Notes under the pieces: model-generated
What the model saw: the letters and a program-made list of their open reading frames with translations, nothing else
Told to the model about the DNA's origin: nothing
Databases searched by the model: none
Shown: positions 54,900 through 59,296 of the stretch, one piece after another
Numbering within the stretch: position 1 is the stretch's first letter
Layout: the number at the start of each line of letters is the position of its first letter
Program-made: the position numbers and the translations under genes
From: Aquimarina algiphila
Lineage (GTDB): Bacteria; Bacteroidota; Bacteroidia; Flavobacteriales; Flavobacteriaceae
Assembly (NCBI RefSeq): GCF_007489275.1
Contig: NZ_VLNR01000043.1
Span: 1 to 59,296, forward strand
Direction: 5' to 3'
DNA length: 59,296 bases

Positions 54900-55496
54900 C
54901 TATTTATTCTTAAATTCTTCTAATGTTTTATAAAACGCATCTTGCATTGGTCGATCCTTTGGCACTTCCCGCAAAGGTTCGACCTCCTGTAATGATTCAA
55001 AACAATCTCCAGGTAACTCCTGATACAATCGTGTTCCTTTTGTTTTCCAAGCGATCATATCATCACTTACCTCCTTGATCACTTTGGCTGGATTTCCTAT
55101 AATTAAACTTCGTTTTGGAAATATTGTATTTGCTTTTACAAAAGACATTGCTCCCACGATACATTCATCTCCTATCTCTGCATCGTCCATAATTACCGTA
55201 TTCATTCCTATCAAACAATTTCTGCCTAAATTTGCACCGTGAATCACTGCTCCGTGTCCAATATGTGCACTTTCTTTGAGTACAATTGATTTCCCCGGAA
55301 ACATATGTACAGTACAGTTTTCTTGTACATTAACTCCATCTTCAAGGATAATTTCACCCCAATCACCACGTATTGCAGCTCCAGGACCGATATAGCAATT
55401 TTTTCCTATAATTACATTTCCAGTTACTGCAGCTAATGGATGTACAAAACTACTTTCGTGTACTACAGGTATATATCCTTTGAAGCTATAAATCAT
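54900..55496 (-). CDS. paaY: PaaY-like hexapeptide-repeat (gamma-carbonic-anhydrase-fold) protein
   Basis: A 198-residue left-handed beta-helix protein. Repeating hexapeptides are clear (VIIGKNCYIGPGAAIRG, HIGHGAVIHGANLGRNCLIGMNTVIM), with His residues positioned as zinc ligands in gamma-carbonic anhydrases. PaaY is a thioesterase that clears dead-end CoA adducts in phenylacetate catabolism; the nearby paaZ and enoyl-CoA hydratase support that role. The C-terminal half (WKTKGTRLYQELPGDC) matches the PaaY extension. Plain carbonic anhydrase remains possible. Confidence 0.85.
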   Translation of the reverse strand: MIYSFKGYIPVVHESSFVHPLAAVTGNVIIGKNCYIGPGAAIRGDWGEIILEDGVNVQENCTVHMFPGKSIVLKESAHIGHGAVIHGANLGRNCLIGMNTVIMDDAEIGDECIVGAMSFVKANTIFPKRSLIIGNPAKVIKEVSDDMIAWKTKGTRLYQELPGDCFESLQEVEPLREVPKDRPMQDAFYKTLEEFKNK

Positions 55497-55576
55497 TGTT
55501 AAACATCAAATTATAAATGTGAAATCTAAAAATCTAAAGTAAGCAGTAATCATATTTAATAACTTTTGCATTTAGT

Positions 55577-55597
55577 ATTTTACATTTTTCGGTTTTA
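55577..55597. repeat. Intergenic repeat copy A upstream of paaY
   Basis: A 21-base block (core ACATTTTTCGGTTTTA) identical to 56528-56548. The flanking sequences from 55499 onward also resemble the gap at 56459-56560, so the whole spacer appears duplicated. Confidence 0.7.
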
Positions 55598-55705
55598 TAT
55601 TTTAAAATCTCTTACATTAAGAATAATACTTGCCGAAAATTTCATAAGCCTTTCTTGTAAATCATATTTTTGATTCATCCCATTTTATAATTTACACTTT
55701 CAACC

Positions 55706-56470
55706 CTATTTAAACCTTTTTAAAGTTTCTTTGGTAAAATCGCTTAGTACTAATCGTCCACTAATTACAGCTCTATCAGCCAATAGTGTATCCCAATCTT
55801 CTGTTCCTGTCCAGAATGCTTTTTTCATATCTGCCATTGCTTCTGGGTTATACGTACATAAATGTTCTGCAAAAACTTTCACTTCTGCATCCAAAGTTTC
55901 TATATCTTCAAAAACCTTGGTGAACAATCCTTTATCTTTGGCCCATTCTGCATCATAAAATGAATTTGCATCAATTGCAATCTGTGTCATTGCAGATAAC
56001 CCTATTTTACGTTCTACAGCTGGCCCTACAACAAATGGTCCTATCCCAACATTAAGTTCGCTTAGCTTTATTGATGCATATTTTGTCGCCATACAGTAAT
56101 CGGTTGCTGAAGCAAGTCCTACTCCCCCACCTACAGTTTTACCCTGTACCCGTCCAATAATGAATTTTGGGCATTTTCGCATAGCGTTAATCACATTAGC
56201 AAAACCAGAGAAAAATACTTTTCCAGTTTCGGCATCATTAATATTGATCAATTCTTTAAAACTCGCTCCGGCACAAAAGGTTCTATCTCTGCCACTTTTT
56301 AATACTATTACTTTGATCTCATCATTAGTTCCAGCTTCTGTAATAGTTTGTGCTAGTTTTGCCAGAATATCTCCGGGTAACGAATTATGAGCAGGATGAA
56401 AAAATTCTATAATCCCAACTTGATTTTCTATATTTATATTTACGTATGGTTGTGTCAATTTAAATATCAA
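55706..56470 (-). CDS. Enoyl-CoA hydratase/isomerase family protein (paa cluster)
   Basis: A 254-residue crotonase-fold enzyme. TFCAGASFKELI (oxyanion-hole region) and KTVGGGVGLASATDYC are visible, followed by IKLSELNVGIGPFVVGPAVERKIG with the retained second-position Glu. The first crotonase Glu, normally in GGGCELA, is replaced by Gly here (GGGVGLA), so plain water addition by the two-glutamate mechanism is unlikely; isomerase or other chemistry, such as the PaaG epoxide-to-oxepin step, is more plausible. Between paaZ and paaY it fits that pathway; the exact PaaF/PaaG identity is not fixed. Confidence 0.85.
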   Translation of the reverse strand: MIFKLTQPYVNINIENQVGIIEFFHPAHNSLPGDILAKLAQTITEAGTNDEIKVIVLKSGRDRTFCAGASFKELININDAETGKVFFSGFANVINAMRKCPKFIIGRVQGKTVGGGVGLASATDYCMATKYASIKLSELNVGIGPFVVGPAVERKIGLSAMTQIAIDANSFYDAEWAKDKGLFTKVFEDIETLDAEVKVFAEHLCTYNPEAMADMKKAFWTGTEDWDTLLADRAVISGRLVLSDFTKETLKRFK

Positions 56471-56527
56471 ATTTTAAATGTAAAAGTGTAAAGTCTTAAG
56501 TAATGATATGTTACTTTTTTATTTAAC

Positions 56528-56548
56528 ATTTTACATTTTTCGGTTTTA
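56528..56548. repeat. Intergenic repeat copy B between paaZ and hydratase gene
   Basis: Identical over 21 bases to 55577-55597, at a matching distance upstream of a gene on the minus strand. In both copies the spacer also carries the ATCAAATTwTAAATGT block near its gene-proximal end. Confidence 0.7.
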
Positions 56549-56567
56549 CATTCTTTATATATCACAT

Positions 56568-56592
56568 TTCCTTCGACAGACTCAGGATGACA
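56568..56592. repeat. REP-like half element
   Basis: CCTTCGACAGACTCAGGATGACA-type sequence lies 12 bp beyond the paaZ stop. It ends in GGATGACA like the right arm of the element at 54811-54890 but lacks the partner hairpin, so it is a half or decayed copy. Confidence 0.5.
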
Positions 56593-56603
56593 TTTATTTT
56601 TAT

Positions 56604-59102
56604 TTAATCAAAAAGTCCAAATTGTTCAAAGTGATGATTCAAATGTTTTACGTTTAATAAGTCCCATTCAAATTTATTCATCTCTCCAAATACTGCATTT
56701 TTGGTTATAGCATTTGGGTTTTCTTTAAAATACACTTCAAACTCATTAAGAGCCTCTATCAGCTTTAACTTTGCAGCGGTCAAATCTGGATGCATTAACT
56801 CTTCCAATTCACCTTCTTTCATCAAAGGATGTTGATGTCCTTTTGGCATTGGTTTATGATTATATACCATCTCCTGTACTTTCTCGAGATATTTCTCTGG
56901 CGTAGCAATCTCAAAATCCTGAATTTCGCCAGATCCAATTCTAATCGTCTTCTCGATATGTTCAACCATGTGCTGTGGTGATAATATGCCCCACTTAGGT
57001 TTAGTATCTTCTGCTAATTTTGCTAAATATCCTTCGATATTTGATCTGTCAACTTGTATAAATGGAGATTTCTTTTGTACCATCGTTAGAATAGTAGCTA
57101 TTGCTGCTAATTCATCTTCCTGATCAAATACTTCTACAAACCATTTTACAATTCCGCTAGGGAGTTCTTTGCCTCTATGATCCCGATCTACCTTTTGTTT
57201 ACATGTTAATCTTACGTAAACAGTATCATTATGATAAATAGGTCTTAGAAACCTGCATTCTTCTAGTCCATAGTTCGCAGCTACCGGGCCTTTATTAGGA
57301 TACACAAATAAACCAGCTGCAGCGGCAAGGATAAAATATCCATGAGCAGTTCGTTTTTCAAAGATACTTCCTTCTAAGGATGTAATATCGGTATGTGCAT
57401 AGAAGTGATCCCATGTAAGGTTTCCAAAATTAATAATATCAGTATCGGTTACTGTACGTTTATGAGTTTTGATAGACATTCCTGGCTCTATATCTTCCCA
57501 ATGATATGAAAATGGATGTTTTTCAGACACTTTATATTTAGAATTTGCCTGGTAAATGCCTGTTACTTCTGTTAGTGTTGTTGGTGTACCTTGTATAGCA
57601 CATCGTTGCATAAAATGCTTGATACCACGCATTCCTCCCATTTCTTCTCCTCCTCCGGCTCTTCCCGGACCTCCATGAGTTAGTAACGGCAATGGAGATC
57701 CATGACCTGTGCTCTGCTTTGCATTTTCTCTATTTCCTACCAAAATACGTCCATGATGCGAAGCCGCTCCTACGATATAATCTCTTGCGATCTTATCATC
57801 ATATGTAAAAATAGAAGATACTAATGATCCTTTACCCATTTGAGATAACGTAATCGCATCCTCCAAAGTATCATAAGGCATGATTGTAGATACTGGTCCA
57901 AAAGCTTCAATTTCATGAACATTTGTATTTTTAAATGGCTCATCTTCTCTTAGTAAAATCGGAGAGACAAAAGCTCCCTTTTGAGCATCTGCTCCAATGG
58001 TTTCTATTTTATCCAAATCACCATATACCAGCTGTGCTGTTTTAGCAATTTCTGTAACATTATTTCTAAAACTTTCTACCTGCTTTTTACTAGCTAAGGC
58101 TCCCATTCGTACTTCTTTCAACCTTGGATCTCCTATAGTAACTTTATCTAACTGTTGACCTAAAGCTATTTGTACATCTTCAACCAAAGTAGCTGGTACA
58201 ATAATCCTACGAATAGCAGTACATTTCTGACCAGATTTTACTGTCATTTCTTTTCTGACTTCTTTAATAAACAGGTCAAATTCTGGTGTTCCCGGCACTG
58301 CATCTTTTCCTAGCACAGAAGCATTTAAAGAATCTGCTTCCATTGTAAAAGGAACGGATTCTTCTATTAACCTTGGATGTGCTTTGAGTATTCTTCCTGT
58401 ATGTGCAGAACCTGTAAACGTCACTACATCTTGAGAAGATACCGTATCCAATATTGACTTTGTCATTCCGCTAAGCAATTGTAAAGCGCCTTCTGGTAAT
58501 ATTCCTGAATCTATAATTACCCGTACTACTGCTTCGGTCAAATATGCGGTTTGTGGTGCTGGTAAAACTACCGCAGGTACTCCAGCCATCCAGTTTGTAG
58601 CACACTTTTCTAACATTCCCCATATAGGGAAATTAAATGCATTAATATGCACTGCTACTCCTCTTTTAGGCACTAAAATATGATGTGCCATAAACCTTCC
58701 TCCTCGGGAGAGATCTATTGGATCCCCTTCTACATGATAAGACTGATTTGGAAAAAGTTTTCTTAGAGATGCATTGGCAAACAGGTTTCCAAAGCCTCCC
58801 TCGATATCTATCCAACTATCAATTCGAGTAGCTCCAGAACGGTAACTTAATTCATAAAATTCTTCTTTTCGCTTGGTAAGAAATAATGCTAAGGTTTTAA
58901 GCATATTTCCACGCTCTTGAAAGGTCATTTTTCTAAGAATTTCTCCTCCTTTAGTTCTACCATATTGTAATACTTCCGGAATATCTAATCCATCAGTCGT
59001 AGAATGACCAATAACTTCGCCTGTAACAGCATCATGCATTACCATTCCGTCTCCGGAACCGGCAACCCATTTCCCATTTATGTAGCTTTCTAGTTTTTTC
59101 AT
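56604..59102 (-). CDS. paaZ: Phenylacetate ring-cleavage enzyme PaaZ with extra C-terminal DUF1569-like domain
   Basis: An 832-residue fusion. Residues about 1-520 are an aldehyde dehydrogenase (GVAVHINAFNFPIWGM, SGQKCTAIRRI with the catalytic Cys); about 535-680 are a MaoC-type (R)-specific enoyl-CoA hydratase (TWDHFYAHTDITSLEGSIF with candidate Asp/His). Together they open oxepin-CoA and oxidise the aldehyde in aerobic phenylacetate degradation. The extra 150 residues (about 685-832; ILSPQHMVEHIEKTIRIGSG, FGEMNKFEWDLLNVKHLNHHFEQFG) look like a DinB/DUF1569 helical bundle; E. coli PaaZ (681 aa) has none. The rest of the paa genes must lie beyond this window. Confidence 0.93.
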   Translation of the reverse strand: MKKLESYINGKWVAGSGDGMVMHDAVTGEVIGHSTTDGLDIPEVLQYGRTKGGEILRKMTFQERGNMLKTLALFLTKRKEEFYELSYRSGATRIDSWIDIEGGFGNLFANASLRKLFPNQSYHVEGDPIDLSRGGRFMAHHILVPKRGVAVHINAFNFPIWGMLEKCATNWMAGVPAVVLPAPQTAYLTEAVVRVIIDSGILPEGALQLLSGMTKSILDTVSSQDVVTFTGSAHTGRILKAHPRLIEESVPFTMEADSLNASVLGKDAVPGTPEFDLFIKEVRKEMTVKSGQKCTAIRRIIVPATLVEDVQIALGQQLDKVTIGDPRLKEVRMGALASKKQVESFRNNVTEIAKTAQLVYGDLDKIETIGADAQKGAFVSPILLREDEPFKNTNVHEIEAFGPVSTIMPYDTLEDAITLSQMGKGSLVSSIFTYDDKIARDYIVGAASHHGRILVGNRENAKQSTGHGSPLPLLTHGGPGRAGGGEEMGGMRGIKHFMQRCAIQGTPTTLTEVTGIYQANSKYKVSEKHPFSYHWEDIEPGMSIKTHKRTVTDTDIINFGNLTWDHFYAHTDITSLEGSIFEKRTAHGYFILAAAAGLFVYPNKGPVAANYGLEECRFLRPIYHNDTVYVRLTCKQKVDRDHRGKELPSGIVKWFVEVFDQEDELAAIATILTMVQKKSPFIQVDRSNIEGYLAKLAEDTKPKWGILSPQHMVEHIEKTIRIGSGEIQDFEIATPEKYLEKVQEMVYNHKPMPKGHQHPLMKEGELEELMHPDLTAAKLKLIEALNEFEVYFKENPNAITKNAVFGEMNKFEWDLLNVKHLNHHFEQFGLFD

Positions 59103-59117
59103 AAGTCAACCCTTTAA

Positions 59118-59129
59118 CCCCAAAAGGGG
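59118..59129. repeat. CCCC-AAAA-GGGG hairpin upstream of paaZ
   Basis: A 4-bp G/C stem in an AT-rich leader, 16 bp upstream of the paaZ start, inside a string of C-run (CCCTTTAACCCC). Similar short C/G hairpins occur between other genes of this block. Could be a leftover repeat or a leader hairpin. Confidence 0.35.
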
Positions 59130-59162
59130 AATTCTTAGGTGGGTGTTTTTTTATTATACTTT

Positions 59163-59289
59163 ATAACCCGTTGTGCATTTAGTTAATATTAATTTTTAGG
59201 TTGTTTATATTTCTGTTGAATTCAAACCTATTGATATATTGAATAATGGTCATTGCTGTGATCTTTGATAAGATTCTATTTTTAAATCC
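59163..59289 (+). repeat. Right arm of 127-bp perfect terminal inverted repeat
   Basis: Exact reverse complement of 3-129. It begins 60 bp upstream of the paaZ start and runs outward to 59289; the last seven bases of the window (ATCAAAA) are not shared. An outward frame starting at ATG 59247 (MVIAVIFDKILFLNP) is open to the edge and identical in the left arm as far as the repeat goes, so each arm may be the leading end of the same outward gene. Confidence 0.95.
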
Positions 59290-59296
59290 ATCAAAA

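Noticed and set aside
1..59296. tRNA, rRNA, CRISPR array or phage genes
   Set aside because: None recognised on either strand; no cloverleaf, spaced direct repeats of CRISPR type, or phage structural proteins.

Overview
This window looks like a piece of a marine Flavobacteriaceae chromosome, possibly Aquimarina or a close relative. The evidence is its low GC content, the many short Cys-acylated lipoproteins, Bacteroidetes-type promoter motifs, several families typical of that phylum (DUF4136, DUF4230, DUF5522), and genes for algal galactan and galactoside breakdown. The genus is inferred from gene content; there is no rRNA, tRNA, CRISPR array or recognisable transposase to anchor it.

Layout. 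0.1-8.5 kb: envelope and secreted genes (SH3-domain protein, several lipoproteins, a membrane fatty-acid hydroxylase, a GH16 beta-agarase-like enzyme), an orphan TIR-domain protein, and a three-gene LpoB/COG3014 envelope operon. 8.6-13.6 kb: hemL with a LysM glucosaminidase, a PLP-dependent deaminase-like enzyme and a tiny HExxH protein, then DUF5522, DUF4136 and DUF4230 genes. 14.0-17.4 kb: six small one-domain genes on one strand (DHFR-like, two GNAT, VOC, CPBP, DinB). 18.0-21.7 kb: an NTF2-like gene, an AraC regulator broken by an amber codon, a tail-less SSB and a Crp/Fnr regulator. 21.8-31.3 kb: a giant pseudo-phosphatase/kinase-like/Omp85 fusion, a Rieske-glutamate-synthase-like flavoprotein, a Na+/H+ antiporter, and a polyphosphate kinase split by a frameshift in an AT repeat. 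31.5-42.0 kb: a second Crp/Fnr regulator, a membrane protein, S41 peptidase, ECF sigma factor with NTF2-like partner, WD40-amidohydrolase, bile-acid-type transporter and GH25 lysozyme. 42.2-48.7 kb: a Na+/sugar symporter, alpha-galactosidase and beta-galactosidase operon, followed by an 11-unit degenerate 21-bp tandem array. 49.0-50.1 kb: GtrA and a TPMT-like methyltransferase. 50.2-59.1 kb, all on the minus strand: branched-chain keto acid dehydrogenase E1 (alpha/beta fusion) and E2 with ilvE between them, then paaY, an enoyl-CoA hydratase/isomerase and paaZ, an amino-acid/phenylacetate catabolic block whose gaps are filled with palindromic repeats.

The two ends of the window are a perfect 127-bp inverted repeat (3-129 and 59163-59289). 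Either the whole 59 kb segment lies between inverted copies of a multicopy sequence, or an assembly stopped at such a repeat. Two genes are interrupted in otherwise intact frames (AraC by one stop codon, ppk1 by one extra AT). Candidate shared regulatory sites link the AraC gene with its NTF2-like neighbour, and the antiporter with the bile-acid-type transporter. The most unusual protein is the 1176-residue outer-membrane fusion at 21.8-25.3 kb.
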